NCBI GenBank assembly: GCA_963677085.2
Contig: CAXXFH010000003.1
Location: forward strand, 496,001-560,000
DNA from: G963677085 sp963677085
Lineage (GTDB): Bacteria > Planctomycetota > Planctomycetia > Pirellulales > Thermoguttaceae
Direction: 5' to 3'
Length of the DNA: 64,000 nt
The notes beneath the pieces were generated by a model that was not told the DNA's origin, did not search any database, and worked only from the letters and a program-made list of their open reading frames with translations. This document shows positions 50,793 through 59,770 of the stretch, piece after piece (within the stretch, counting starts at the first letter, position 1; the number at the start of each line of letters is the position of its first letter). Both the position numbers and the translations under genes were made by a program.

Positions 50793-51071
50793 TCACCGCA
50801 GCGTGGAACCCAAGTAAGTCCATGGTGTCTGTGACCCCACGGTATATCGGCCACGATCCTCGCGGATCAGTTCGGCCCTGTCCTCAAATCGGCGCCCGAG
50901 TTTTTTCCGCCAGCTCCGGGCGGTGGCCAAAACTTCGTCGATGGGCATTCCGGCTGCGTTTTCCAGGATCGTTTGCACTTCCCCCTGCAACGAACGGCCG
51001 TGCTGCTTGGCACGTTGCTTAAGCCGGCTCAGCGTGTGTACGTTCAGTCCTCGTATCAAGATGTCGGGCAT
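50793..51071 (-). CDS. FitA/VapB-like ribbon-helix-helix antitoxin, toxin missing
   Basis: 92 residues. MPDILIRGLNVHTLSRLKQR and HGRSLQGEVQTILENAA form the Arc-type ribbon-helix-helix of FitA-like antitoxins; LGRRFEDRAELIREDRGR is the usual end. The final 16 residues (YTVGSQTPWTYL...) look like read-through into unrelated DNA, and no PIN toxin follows. Second orphan antitoxin in a row, suggesting loss of both toxins by deletion. Confidence 0.7.
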   Translation of the reverse strand: MPDILIRGLNVHTLSRLKQRAKQHGRSLQGEVQTILENAAGMPIDEVLATARSWRKKLGRRFEDRAELIREDRGRYTVGSQTPWTYLGSTLR

Positions 51072-51201
51072 GATGAAACCTCCAAACAACTGGGATATTA
51101 CTCGATCCGTAGCTGGTCCCTTCGGGCTTGGGCCGAAAAGACGGTCCACGTGGTTCTGGTTCGATAGGAATGAGAGCGACGGAAGCAACCCTTGGAAACC
51201 G

Positions 51202-52371
51202 CTAGCCGGGCGGAGTCTCGGTGTCTTCCGCCAGTACATCCAAGTAGGCCCGGTAGGCGTAGATGCGATCCCGGCGTTTTCCGGTGGTTTCCTGCAGAAT
51301 GCCGGCTTGACGGAGCGCTTCGATCGCCTTGGTGACGGTGGGCTTCGACACGGCGAGCAGTTCAATCGCACGGGGGAGCGTAATCACCGGATGCTCGGGC
51401 AAGAGTTCCAACAACCGCACGGCCGTGAGCGTGGCCGCTTCGTGCTGCAAAAACATCTGGCGATGTTCGGCCAAGAGTCGAAACAGGCGATGGGCGGTGA
51501 CCACCGCGTCCTCGGCCGCCTCGTGAACGCCGCGAAGGAAGAAAGTGGTCCATCCTTCCCAGTCGCCGTCCGTGCGAACGGCCCCCAGGCGCTCGTAGTA
51601 CTCCTGGCGATTGCGTTTGAAGGCCACACTCAGATACAACAGCGGCGACGAGAGCAAGCCCCAGTGCTCCACCAGCAAGGCGATGAGCAAACGTCCGATG
51701 CGTCCGTTGCCGTCGAGAAACGGATGGATCGTCTCGAACTGGACATGGGCCAAACCTGCGCGCACAAGGGGTGGCAACGGGTCCTCCCCGTGGAGCCATT
51801 GTTCGAGCTTGGCCAGGGCCTCGGGCACGTCTTCGGCCGGCGGAGGCACGAAGCGCGCGTTGCCCGGTCGGGTGCCGCCGATCCAATTCTGGGAGGTGCG
51901 GATGACGCCAGGTTGCATCTCCGCGCCGCGGACACCCCGCATGAGACGTTGGTGAACCTTGCAGAGCAGCCGCGCGCACAGCGGCAAGCCGTTGCCGCGA
52001 CGTATCTCGTCGCGGGCCAGGGCGAGCGCTTCGACGTAGTTGCAGACTTCCTCGACGTCCGCCGATTGGTTCGTTTGCCTGGTCGCCTCAAAGGCCACGA
52101 CATCTTCCAGGGTGGCTTGGGTTCCCTCGATCTGCGACGAAATGACCGCCTCCTTGCGCACGAATCCATAGAGGAACCAGTTCGGACTGGGTACCATGGT
52201 TCCCGCCAGCTCCAAACGGCCCAGGGCAGCCAGGGCTGTGCCGTGCAGATCGAGGATCTCGCCCTCGAGGCGGAGGCGGGGATTCTTCGGGGGCAGCGGA
52301 TAGGGCACGAACGCCCGGACCGTCTCCTCGCGATACTCGGTGGTCCGGTAGGTTCCGGTTTTGCGTGGCAT
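51202..52371 (-). CDS. Fic-family AMP-transferase
   Basis: 389 residues. Catalytic HPFLDGNGRIGR at 216-227 is a perfect HPFxxGNGRxxR. An N-terminal SSQIEG (78-83) matches the inhibitory (S/T)xxxE(G/N) helix, so this is a self-inhibited class II Fic. A C-terminal winged helix is visible (VITLPRAIELLAVSKPTVTK). The family usually AMPylates protein hydroxyls. Three copies of a CCGCTAGTAAA-type box lie 30-90 bp upstream, a likely autoregulatory region given the winged helix. Confidence 0.9.
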   Translation of the reverse strand: MPRKTGTYRTTEYREETVRAFVPYPLPPKNPRLRLEGEILDLHGTALAALGRLELAGTMVPSPNWFLYGFVRKEAVISSQIEGTQATLEDVVAFEATRQTNQSADVEEVCNYVEALALARDEIRRGNGLPLCARLLCKVHQRLMRGVRGAEMQPGVIRTSQNWIGGTRPGNARFVPPPAEDVPEALAKLEQWLHGEDPLPPLVRAGLAHVQFETIHPFLDGNGRIGRLLIALLVEHWGLLSSPLLYLSVAFKRNRQEYYERLGAVRTDGDWEGWTTFFLRGVHEAAEDAVVTAHRLFRLLAEHRQMFLQHEAATLTAVRLLELLPEHPVITLPRAIELLAVSKPTVTKAIEALRQAGILQETTGKRRDRIYAYRAYLDVLAEDTETPPG

Positions 52372-52401
52372 GGGTAGTAAAGGCTCCTTTCCCAGCGGGT
52401 G

Positions 52402-52460
52402 CCGCTAGTAAAGAAATCTTACCTAACCCTGGCCGCTAGTCAAGTTCGGTTTACTAGCGG
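52402..52460. promoter_or_regulatory. Triple CCGCTAGT box upstream of fic
   Basis: CCGCTAGTAAA at 52402-52412, CCGCTAGTCAA at 52433-52443 and inverted TTTACTAGCGG at 52450-52460. Located between the AbrB-like gene and the Fic start. Probable operator cluster. Confidence 0.5.
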
Positions 52461-52585
52461 AATGAAACGGAACTGTATTCCCATGCCCCGAAATGACTAT
52501 TTGTGTCATTTGGTGCCGATCAACCGGTGGTTTCGCTTTTCCCACGACAATAGGCGGTTGCGTGAGAGGCCTGCCACGCAATGAC

Positions 52586-52828
52586 TCATTCCGCCATTCG
52601 CCGCAGGTCGTTGCCAAATCGTTTGTGGACCATCGCGATGGCATCCTCGAATTTCTTCTCCCGTTGGCTGTCGCGGACGGGTGTCAGGATGAGCGAGCGA
52701 CCATCGGAGGTGATTTCAAACGACGTGTCGGGCGTGGCCTGGATCAACTGGAGAAGCGATTCATCGATCTCGATTGCGTAACCGTCACCGTATTTTACGA
52801 GGTTTTTGATCATGGTGTTTGTCTTCAT
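52586..52828 (-). CDS. AbrB/MazE/SpoVT-family DNA-binding protein
   Basis: 80 residues from 52828 (75 if it starts at 52813, MIKNLVKYG). MIKNLVKYGDGYAIEIDESL is the swapped-hairpin fold; SFEITSDGRSLILTPVRD completes it; the C-terminal helix is KKFEDAIAMVHKRFGNDLRR. Such proteins often partner Fic/Doc toxins; the nearest candidate is the Fic gene 215 bp downstream on the same strand, though that Fic already carries its own inhibitory helix. Confidence 0.72.
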   Translation of the reverse strand: MKTNTMIKNLVKYGDGYAIEIDESLLQLIQATPDTSFEITSDGRSLILTPVRDSQREKKFEDAIAMVHKRFGNDLRRMAE

Positions 52829-52953
52829 TGGGGACATCGGTATGTCCATGGTGCTCGCGCCGGTCAAGCTGTGTGAGCGGGCCACAAGAAAGCCGGGCTT
52901 GGTGGGAGAGTATGTCTTGTTGGTATTCATGACTAGCGGGTGAAACAAGGAGT

Positions 52954-53472
52954 TCATCCTTCGGAAGGTCCAGCGGTTGGTGCCTTCCCTGTCTGATCAA
53001 GCTGTTCCAACCGATGGAGCAACCAAGTGACTTGGCGATGGTAGCGTTCGACCGAAGCGACCGCAGGGCGTCGACCGTGGGCCGCCTTGTTGCCGACGTC
53101 GCGGGTCAGGTAGGCCAGCTGGTTGGCCAGCGGTCGGCCGAAGCGACCGTGCCGTGGGCCGACCAGGTAGAGCTGCGTGGCGGTGCCCAGTTCGCGGGCC
53201 TTGCCCGAGAGGAAGGCGGCCAGCGCCTGGTCCATCGCCGCCCGGCAACTGACGGCCGCCTGCGTCGTTAGGCCCAGCGCGAGGCACTGTTCCGCCTCGC
53301 CTAACAACGCCCGCGCCGAGGCGAGACGCTCACGGCGCCGCGACAGATCGTGGTGTTGCGGCGTCGCTTCGACGAACCGCAGTTCGTGGCGCAGCCAGGG
53401 AAAGCAGGCCAGGATTACCCGTTTCGTTGCCCGTCGCGCGACCGCTTGCATCTTCAGAAAAGGATAGCGCAT
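52954..53472 (-). CDS. Helical HEPN/DUF4145-like hypothetical protein
   Basis: 172 residues, strongly helical and basic. AAVSCRAAMDQALAAFLSGK, LAYLTRDVGNKAAHGRRP (a HEPN-like Arg...His pattern, spacing not canonical) and YHRQVTWLLHRLEQL suggest a HEPN or DUF4145-like fold. It starts 8 bp after the HARE-HTH gene stop, same operon. Family assignment is tentative; RNA cleavage activity cannot be claimed. Confidence 0.5.
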   Translation of the reverse strand: MRYPFLKMQAVARRATKRVILACFPWLRHELRFVEATPQHHDLSRRRERLASARALLGEAEQCLALGLTTQAAVSCRAAMDQALAAFLSGKARELGTATQLYLVGPRHGRFGRPLANQLAYLTRDVGNKAAHGRRPAVASVERYHRQVTWLLHRLEQLDQTGKAPTAGPSEG

Positions 53473-53480
53473 TGCGTGAC

Positions 53481-54092
53481 CTATTGCTTCTCACTGGTGA
53501 GTCTTTCTGTTTGTTGCGGGGTGCAGCGGGCTCGGAAGGTCCCGCGCCGTTTTCCGCGTTCGAAGCGGGCGTCATCGCCCTTGGTAGCAATCTCGCGGAT
53601 GATGGCGCTGTAGATCGTCGCGTGTGGCGTGCGGCCGTCGCTTTTCCAATAGCCCTTCTCGAAGGCGATGGCGATGATCTGTTTGACGTTCATCGCTTCC
53701 GCCGATTCGGCCAACACCCGCGCGGCCGCGTCCAGGCCGCTAAGTCTCTTGGCCTTCGCTTCGCCCCGTTTGGCCCGAGTCGCGACCTTGCGGGGCTTGG
53801 CATCCTTGGCCGCCTTGGCTTGTGTCTTGCCACCGTTGGCCGCCGTGGGCGTTTTGGGCGCGATCGTGGCGGCTTCGTCCCGTTGTTTGTTGGTTGCGGC
53901 TGCTTTGCCCTGGGTTGCCGGGGACGCCGCCCGCAATCGTTGCGGGCTCTTGATTCGGATCTTCTTGCCGGTCGTCAGGTTCGTGGCGTCCCAACCGCCG
54001 TAGCGGTTCTCGGCGTCGATTCGCACCGACGTCAGCTTGCCCGTCACTTTGGCCGTGTAAGTCTTGCCGATCTGAACTTCTTTCTGCCTCAT
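53481..54092 (-). CDS. HARE-HTH protein with Lys/Ala-rich linker
   Basis: 203 residues from 54092 (AAGGAG seven bases upstream). N-terminal SH3-like part: VQIGKTYTAKVTGKLTSVRI, NLTTGKKIRIKS. A long Lys/Ala linker follows. The C-terminal HARE-HTH domain is LDAAARVLAESAEAMNVKQI, GRTPHATIYSAIIREI and ARFERGKRRGTFR. Same domain as 47035-47331. Together with its operon neighbours it lies divergent to the terminase operon; probably DNA binding. Confidence 0.78.
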   Translation of the reverse strand: MRQKEVQIGKTYTAKVTGKLTSVRIDAENRYGGWDATNLTTGKKIRIKSPQRLRAASPATQGKAAATNKQRDEAATIAPKTPTAANGGKTQAKAAKDAKPRKVATRAKRGEAKAKRLSGLDAAARVLAESAEAMNVKQIIAIAFEKGYWKSDGRTPHATIYSAIIREIATKGDDARFERGKRRGTFRARCTPQQTERLTSEKQ

Positions 54093-54125
54093 GGAAAAAC
54101 TCCTTCGAAGAAAGGGAAACAAGGG

Positions 54126-54479
54126 TTACTTCGCCTCGTCGCGGCCCGCTTCGTACGCGGCCAGCAACGCCCGTTTGAGGCCCCAGATGCCGATTTCGTG
54201 GAAATCGAGCCGGTCCGACTTGCGTTCGCGGAGCGTGGGGATAGTCAGCGTCGTCTGGGCGATCCGTTCCAGGGTCGTATGGATGCGGCCCTGGCGGTCG
54301 CATTCGCCGGCCGCGGCTTGATACTTTGCGTAGCGGTCGAAGGTTTCGGGCGTATGCGGGGTGTTGGCTCGCAGCACGTCGGCCGCCCGGCGCCAAAGGG
54401 TCGCTGCTTGCGACCAGGCTTCGCCCCGTTGGGCGGCTTCCGCCTCGTCGGCGTAGTCTTGATGGTCCAAATGGTTCAT
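54126..54479 (-). CDS. Hypothetical protein, possibly ANR-like regulator
   Basis: 117 residues. DEAEAAQRGEAWSQAATLWR and RAADVLRANTPHTPETFDRY recall the ANR family of small helical transcription regulators, but similarity is loose. The C-terminal part (RLDFHEIGIWGLKRALLAAY) is unrelated to known motifs. Operonic with the HARE-HTH gene (33-bp gap). Confidence 0.5.
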   Translation of the reverse strand: MNHLDHQDYADEAEAAQRGEAWSQAATLWRRAADVLRANTPHTPETFDRYAKYQAAAGECDRQGRIHTTLERIAQTTLTIPTLRERKSDRLDFHEIGIWGLKRALLAAYEAGRDEAK

Positions 54480-54503
54480 GAGGGGTCCCGTTTCGGTGGG
54501 TGT

Positions 54504-54764
54504 TCAGCAATCGCTCAGCTTTCGCAACTCGTTGCAGTAGGCGTTGATTTTGGCCCTGTTTTTCTGATTGCCTTCGAGGTGGTATTGCAGGAAGTCGGCC
54601 ATCGAGCGGATGTCCTCTTCGCAGTCCGCCGCGACAGAGTGTTCGCGACCGTTCGGCGCGTCGGGCGTGAGGATCGTTACCTCGATCCAGTCGCTTAAGC
54701 GCCGGCGTACGGCGGTGGCGTAGTTGCCCGGCTGGCCTTCGAAGTCGATTCGTGTGATTCGCAT
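54504..54764 (-). CDS. Hypothetical protein, first gene of the minus-strand operon
   Basis: 86 residues from 54764 with AAGGGGA upstream. MRITRIDFEGQPGNYATAVR, IEVTILTPDAPNG, then helical MADFLQYHLEGNQKNRAKIN. No family recognised. Divergent from the small gene at 54914, with about 150 bp of shared regulatory space. Confidence 0.6.
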   Translation of the reverse strand: MRITRIDFEGQPGNYATAVRRRLSDWIEVTILTPDAPNGREHSVAADCEEDIRSMADFLQYHLEGNQKNRAKINAYCNELRKLSDC

Positions 54765-54913
54765 GGTTGTTCCCCTTAGGCTGGTGTGGTTGGTAGCGTT
54801 TCCGTTTCCGTTAACACACATCAGCCATGAATTCCGCCAAACATCAAGCGCAGGCGGCGAACATTCCGCAGGAATTCCAAAACTTTTTCCCGCTGCGATG
54901 AAAGGACGCAAAC

Positions 54914-55126
54914 ATGTCAAACGAGTCAAAGAAACCCTTGGAAATCACGGCGCTGAAACCGGCCGATTTGGCCGTGGTGCTCTCCAGCGCCTACCGGCGG
55001 AAGATCACCGAGGAACAGGTCCTCGCGGTGGCCGAGGCGGGCAACCTGCTCGGCGCCGACGGAACGATCAACCTCATCGCCTACACGGCATTTCTCGCCC
55101 AGGAGACCAGCGTTGCCAGCCATTGA
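54914..55126 (+). CDS. Small phage protein preceding terminase
   Basis: 70 residues. LKPADLAVVLSSAYRRKITE and VAEAGNLLGADGTINLIAYT are reminiscent of small terminase-associated or HTH packaging proteins. The same pattern (MKPAELMRLLNTAGRGTVLT ... RTINLFRYAAWL) is repeated at the start of the terminase that follows, so the two share a related N-terminal module. The stop lies 14 bases inside the terminase gene. Confidence 0.65.
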   Translation: MSNESKKPLEITALKPADLAVVLSSAYRRKITEEQVLAVAEAGNLLGADGTINLIAYTAFLAQETSVASH

Positions 55127-57374
55127 CCCGCAGAACATGAAGCCGGCCGAACTGATGCGGTTGTTGAACACGGCCGGTCGGGGAACCGTGTTGACCGAAA
55201 CCCGACTCCGACGGCATCGCAACCGGGCCGGCTACACGATCGGCGATGCGCGAACGATCAACCTCTTCCGCTACGCCGCCTGGTTGACGCTGGAGTTCTT
55301 CCAACCGAAGGAAGAGCCGCAGGACTACGCCGAAAGAAAGCGCCGCCAGGCGGAGCGCAACGCCGAGGCGGTCCGCGCGGCCCAGGACATTGGCGAGCTA
55401 CCGGCCGTGGTAGACCCGCAACGCAAGGCGGCCGCCGAACGGTCGTTCCGCACGTTCTGCGAGACCTATTTCGGCGAGGTCTTCTACCTGCCCTGGTCGG
55501 AGGACCATTTGAAGGTGATCGCCAAGATCGAACGGGCCGTCCGCACCGGTGGGCTGTTCGCCATGGCCATGCCCAGAGGCAGCGGCAAGACGGTCCTTTG
55601 CCAAACGGCCGTCGTCTGGTCGGCCCTGACCGGGGCGACGCCGTTTGTCACGTTGATCGCCGCCAGCGCCGATCGGGCCAAGGACCTGTTGGAGAACATC
55701 AAGACCTGGCTGGAGACGAACCCGTTGTTGGCGGAGGATTTTCCGGAGGTCACTTACCCGATTAAATGCTTAGAACGAATCACCAATCGCCAGAAGGGGC
55801 AGAAACACCACGGCCAGCCGACGCGTATCGAGTGGGCGGCCGACAAGGTCGTGCTGCCGACGATCGCAGGCTCGAAGGCCTCCGGGGTAGTGATCTCCTG
55901 CTCGGGGATGAAGGGCTCCGACATCCGTGGCCAGAACCACGCCCGGGCCGACGGTCAGGTGGTACGTCCCCAGTTAGTCATGGTCGACGACCCGCAGACG
56001 ACCGAATCGGCCTGGTCGCCCTCGCAGTCGCAGCGCCGTGAAGCGATCCTGGCAGGCGACGTGCTGGGAATGGCCGGGCCGGGCAAGAAGATCGCTGGGC
56101 TGATGGCCTGCACGGTGATTCGGCCCGGCGACATGGCCGATAACATCCTCGACCGCGAAAAGCACCCCGAGTGGCAAGGCGAGCGAACGAAGCTCGTCTA
56201 CTCGTTCCCCAGCAACGAAAAACTTTGGGCCCGCTACGCCGAGATCCGCGGCGATTCACTCCGCAACGACGGCGACGGCTCCGAGGCGACCGCCTTCTAT
56301 CGCGAACACCGCGCAGCGATGGACGCCGGTGCCCGAGTGGCGTGGCACGAGCGCCACAATGCAGACGAATTGTCGGCCATTCAGCACGCGATGAACCTGC
56401 GGCTGCGGGACGAAGCGGCTTTCTTCGCCGAGTACCAAAACGAGCCGATCGTCGAGGCCGAAGGCGAGGAGATGCTTTCGGCAGAGCAGATCGCCGCGAA
56501 GACGAACGGCTACGCCCGGGGCGTCACGCCACTGGCCGCCTCGCAGATCACGATGTTCATCGACGTGCAACAACGGGCCCTCTTCTGGCTGGTGGCCGCC
56601 TGGGAAGAAGACTTTACCGGCTACGTGCTCGACTACGGCACCTGGCCCGAGCAGCACCGGGCGTATTTTACGCTTCGCGACATCCGCAAAACGCTCGCGA
56701 GGGCGACACCCGGGGCGGGCCTGGAGGGGGCAATCTACGCCGGCCTCGAAAAGCTCTGCGAGGAACGGCTCGCGCGGGTCTACCACCGCGAGGACGGGGC
56801 CGAGATGAAGATCGATCGGGTGTTGATCGACGCCAACTGGGGTCAATCCACCGACGTGGTCTACCAGTTCTGCCGGCAGACGAGCCACGCGGGGATCATC
56901 CTGCCGAGCCACGGTCGTTACGTCGGCGCCTCGTCGATCCCGTTTTCTGAATACCGCCGCAAGCGGGGCGACCGTATCGGTCACCACTGGCGAATCCCCT
57001 CGACGACCGGCAAGCGGCAGGTGCGGCACGTGTTGATCGACACGAACTACTGGAAGTCGTTCGTCCACGCCCGGTTGGCGGTGGCCATGGGCGACCCGAG
57101 TTGCCTCTCGCTGTTCGGCCGCGACGAAAAGGCCCATCGCCTGTTGGCCGAACACCTCACGGCCGAGTTCCGCGTAAAAACGATGGCCCGCGGCCGCACG
57201 GTCGACGAGTGGAAGCTACGTGCCACCCGGCCCGACAACCACTGGTTCGACTGCCTGGTGGGCACGGCCGTGGCCGCCAGCATCCAAGGGGTGACGCTCG
57301 CTTCGCTGGCCACGAAAACCACGGTCCCGCGCCAGCGGATCCGGCTTTCGCAGTTGCAGGCGAGGAAAGGCTGA
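55113..57374 (+). CDS. Phage terminase large subunit (GpA-like)
   Basis: 753 residues from TTG at 55113 with AGGAGA six bases upstream; ATG at 55137 is the alternative. Residues 1-60 repeat the fold of the preceding small protein. ATPase: Walker A MPRGSGKT (153-160), coupling/Walker B LVMVDDPQT; nuclease half with ITMFIDVQQRALFWLVAAW, VLIDANWG and KWRATRPDNHWFDC-like C-terminus (DNHWFDCLVG). It packages DNA into proheads. Portal and joining genes follow after an insertion-rich gap. Confidence 0.87.
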   Translation: MPAIDPQNMKPAELMRLLNTAGRGTVLTETRLRRHRNRAGYTIGDARTINLFRYAAWLTLEFFQPKEEPQDYAERKRRQAERNAEAVRAAQDIGELPAVVDPQRKAAAERSFRTFCETYFGEVFYLPWSEDHLKVIAKIERAVRTGGLFAMAMPRGSGKTVLCQTAVVWSALTGATPFVTLIAASADRAKDLLENIKTWLETNPLLAEDFPEVTYPIKCLERITNRQKGQKHHGQPTRIEWAADKVVLPTIAGSKASGVVISCSGMKGSDIRGQNHARADGQVVRPQLVMVDDPQTTESAWSPSQSQRREAILAGDVLGMAGPGKKIAGLMACTVIRPGDMADNILDREKHPEWQGERTKLVYSFPSNEKLWARYAEIRGDSLRNDGDGSEATAFYREHRAAMDAGARVAWHERHNADELSAIQHAMNLRLRDEAAFFAEYQNEPIVEAEGEEMLSAEQIAAKTNGYARGVTPLAASQITMFIDVQQRALFWLVAAWEEDFTGYVLDYGTWPEQHRAYFTLRDIRKTLARATPGAGLEGAIYAGLEKLCEERLARVYHREDGAEMKIDRVLIDANWGQSTDVVYQFCRQTSHAGIILPSHGRYVGASSIPFSEYRRKRGDRIGHHWRIPSTTGKRQVRHVLIDTNYWKSFVHARLAVAMGDPSCLSLFGRDEKAHRLLAEHLTAEFRVKTMARGRTVDEWKLRATRPDNHWFDCLVGTAVAASIQGVTLASLATKTTVPRQRIRLSQLQARKG

Positions 57375-57457
57375 GCGTCGTAGCAACGCGCGGGTTAATC
57401 GCAAGTCGAGCAGCCGGCCGACATTCAGCGTAACGCAAACCTTGTTGTGAGTCGCTA

Positions 57458-57551
57458 GAGCGCATCCAATTTATCTGTAGCGTGTATCTCGCTTCAGAAA
57501 CCGTGAAAACACAACGCCAGAAACGCTACAGTTAAGTCCGACACGGATTAG
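57458..57551 (-). repeat. Dispersed 94-bp structured repeat, copy C (inverted)
   Basis: Reverse complement of the sequence at 26613-26705 with only a few differences; begins GAGCGCATCCAATTTATCTG and ends at GGATTAG. Stem segments CTGTAGCG and CGCTACAG are intact. It lies between the terminase and the second DUF4143 gene, both reading toward it. Confidence 0.8.
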
Positions 57552-57627
57552 AAGCCGTTTCAAAACCAGTGGCAAAGCCATTCGTTTGGCGGATTCACGA
57601 AGCCAAAACCGAGTTCTAAAACCACCT

Positions 57628-58836
57628 CTACAACAATTGCGAAAGCAGTGTCCTGGCCGGAACCACGATGGGACTGCGAGACGACGCAAAGCAATCGGCA
57701 TCCACGTAGTCGGTGTCCAAAACGATCTGAAAGGCCAGCGGTGCGGCTGTCTGTTGCTGGAAGTGGGCAAGATTCTTGGAGATAGGTTCCTCGCGGTATT
57801 TCACTTCGGCGAGGAACCAGGGCTTGCCGTCGCGAATCACGACGAAATCTACCTCTCTTTGGTTCTTGTCTCGCAGATAGCCCAACTGGAACTCCCCGAG
57901 GCCCATATCGGTCCACCCTTCCACTGCTTTGAGGAGGTGGCATCCGACAAACGTCTCGGCCCGTGCACCCGGGTCTTCGATCGAAGCCCAATCCCGCAAG
58001 AACCATTTGGGCTCTTTCCGTAAGGATCGGGAGACGTTCTTGAACCAGGGTTGGATCGTGAAACCCAGATGCAGGGCACACAAGGCATCCAACCATCGCC
58101 GAATCGTGTCGACCGAAACGCGCACCTGCGAGGCGAGATTGCTAAAAACGAGTTGGCTGGCCGAGCGGCTACTGAGGATGTGGACGAGGGTTTCCAGCTG
58201 TCCGATTTGCTGGATCTGCGTGAAATCACGGATGTCCTCCCGCAGAAGCTGTTCGCGACGAAGACGGTGCCAGCGGCGGCTGAAACGAGTATCGCGTTTG
58301 ATGAACGGTTCGGGATAGCCGCCATGTACCCAAAGCGCCTCGAAGTCGCTCGTCTTGATCGGTTGCGGTGGGCGAACGATCCGCTCGGCGTCCGGCAGAT
58401 CCTGACGAAGCGCCTCGGCAACCGAGAAGGGGTGCATGCGATACGGGAAGTACCGCCCCATGAGACTCTCGCCGCCGCGCCGATAGGTATCCATGCGGCT
58501 GCTTCCGGTCACAACGATCCGCGCTTGACCCGCATAAGTATCGTAGAAGCCTTTAAGGAATGACTTCCACCGCGGGTACTTGTGCAATTCATCGAACAGC
58601 ACGATCGGCGGAGCCTTTCGCAAGCGATTCAGCCCGAAGCGTTCGACGAGGCTTTCCAGCCCGGAGAGGATCAGCTCACGGTCATCGACGTTGTCCCAAT
58701 TGACATACCCCTCGGCAAGGTTCCGGCACGTAGTCGTCTTGCCGACTTGCCTCGGTCCACTGACCAGCGCCATCTGGCGGTGGGTCGCGAGGTGTTCTTC
58801 CAGCAGGCTGTCGTAGACTCGCTTCTGCACTTTCAT
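57628..58836 (-). CDS. AAA ATPase with DUF4143 domain (second)
   Basis: 402 residues. Walker A SGPRQVGKTT (26-35), Walker B-like PIVLFDELHKYPRWKSFLKG, IVVTGSSRMD; then the DUF4143 part with LGYLRDKNQREVDFVVIRDG and WFLAEVKYRE, a possible PD-(D/E)XK-like core. Only distantly similar to 35690-36904, so not a recent duplicate. Its operator-like repeat (58842-58871) overlaps the start region. Confidence 0.85.
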   Translation of the reverse strand: MKVQKRVYDSLLEEHLATHRQMALVSGPRQVGKTTTCRNLAEGYVNWDNVDDRELILSGLESLVERFGLNRLRKAPPIVLFDELHKYPRWKSFLKGFYDTYAGQARIVVTGSSRMDTYRRGGESLMGRYFPYRMHPFSVAEALRQDLPDAERIVRPPQPIKTSDFEALWVHGGYPEPFIKRDTRFSRRWHRLRREQLLREDIRDFTQIQQIGQLETLVHILSSRSASQLVFSNLASQVRVSVDTIRRWLDALCALHLGFTIQPWFKNVSRSLRKEPKWFLRDWASIEDPGARAETFVGCHLLKAVEGWTDMGLGEFQLGYLRDKNQREVDFVVIRDGKPWFLAEVKYREEPISKNLAHFQQQTAAPLAFQIVLDTDYVDADCFASSRSPIVVPARTLLSQLL

Positions 58837-58841
58837 GACAT

Positions 58842-58871
58842 GACTATTTTCGCATGCATCGTAAAATAGTC
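58842..58871. promoter_or_regulatory. Inverted repeat upstream of the second DUF4143 gene
   Basis: GACTATTTT (58842-58850) and AAAATAGTC (58863-58871) flank GCATGCATCG; a related GCGATGCATCGTA occurs at about 58883-58895. Likely operator at the minus-strand promoter. Confidence 0.45.
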
Positions 58872-59100
58872 AAGCCCATTTTGCGATGCATCGTATTCTG
58901 GTCACGAAAGTGCCCGACCGACCCCCACAAGTGTCACTCACTGCCACACGAGCCGGTACGCCTCGCTGAGATATCGGCCTTTGGGGGCAGGTTGCGCAAG
59001 TGTCTGCTAATTAGTGGGTTATGGCTTAGGTGGCTTGGCTTGGTTGATGAGGGCGGACAAATTTACCAGCGCATGGTGGACTTTGCTGGTATATTTATCC

Positions 59101-59725
59101 ATGGGAAGCATCGAACGGACAAACGACAGTCGCCAGCGTGCCGTCGAGCAGTTTCGACGCCAGGGAGGCATGCTGCGGACCAAGGATGCACTTCGCGCGG
59201 GCATCCATCCCCGTACGCTCTATGCACTACGGGATGAGGGCACGATCGAGTGTCTCAGCCGAGGGCTCTACCGCCTTGCTGATGCACCACCGCTGGCCCA
59301 TCCGGATCTGGTCGCCGTCGCGAAACGCGTACCGCAGGGAGTGCTTTGCCTACTTTCGGCGTTGGCGTTCCACGAGATCACCACCCAGATTCCTCACGAG
59401 GTCTATCTCGCCATTCCGCGCAATACCGAAAAGCCGCGGATCGATTATCCGCCCGTGTGGGTCTTCTGGTTCGCCGAACGGGCGTTCTCGGAAGGCATCG
59501 AAACGCATCGGCTCGATGGTGTGCCGGTACGGATCTACAACCGGGAAAAAACCCTGGTGGACTGCTTCAAATATCGCAACAAACTCGGCATGGACACCGT
59601 ACTGGAAGCCCTGCGACTTTGCAGGGAACAGAAGCGTTTGGACGTGGAGGCCGTCGCGCGATACGCCATAAAAAATCCGTCGCGTGAAAAATGTCATGCG
59701 TCCTTACCTCGAAGCTGTCCTCTGA
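59101..59725 (+). pseudogene. AbiEi-family antitoxin with a frameshift in an A6 run
   Basis: The first 190 residues are intact: GGMLRTKDALRAGIHPRTLY winged helix, EGTIECLSRGLYRLADAPPL, and YNREKTLVDCFKYRNKLGMD of the AbiEi/type IV antitoxin family. At six A's (59670-59675) the frame shifts, losing the family end. One A fewer restores AIKIRRVKNVMRPYLEAVL ending at 59725 (207 residues). Either a mutation or a slippage-controlled gene. The partner toxin survives only as a fragment at 59771. Confidence 0.75.
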
Positions 59726-59770
59726 TAAGGCGCGGTGTCGAGGACGGTGCCGTTTTCTGAAAAGTCCCGC

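Noticed and set aside
51202..52828. AbrB-like gene and Fic as a phd-doc operon
   Set aside because: The Fic protein has its own inhibitory SSQIEG helix, is too long for Doc, and lies 215 bp away behind its own box cluster.
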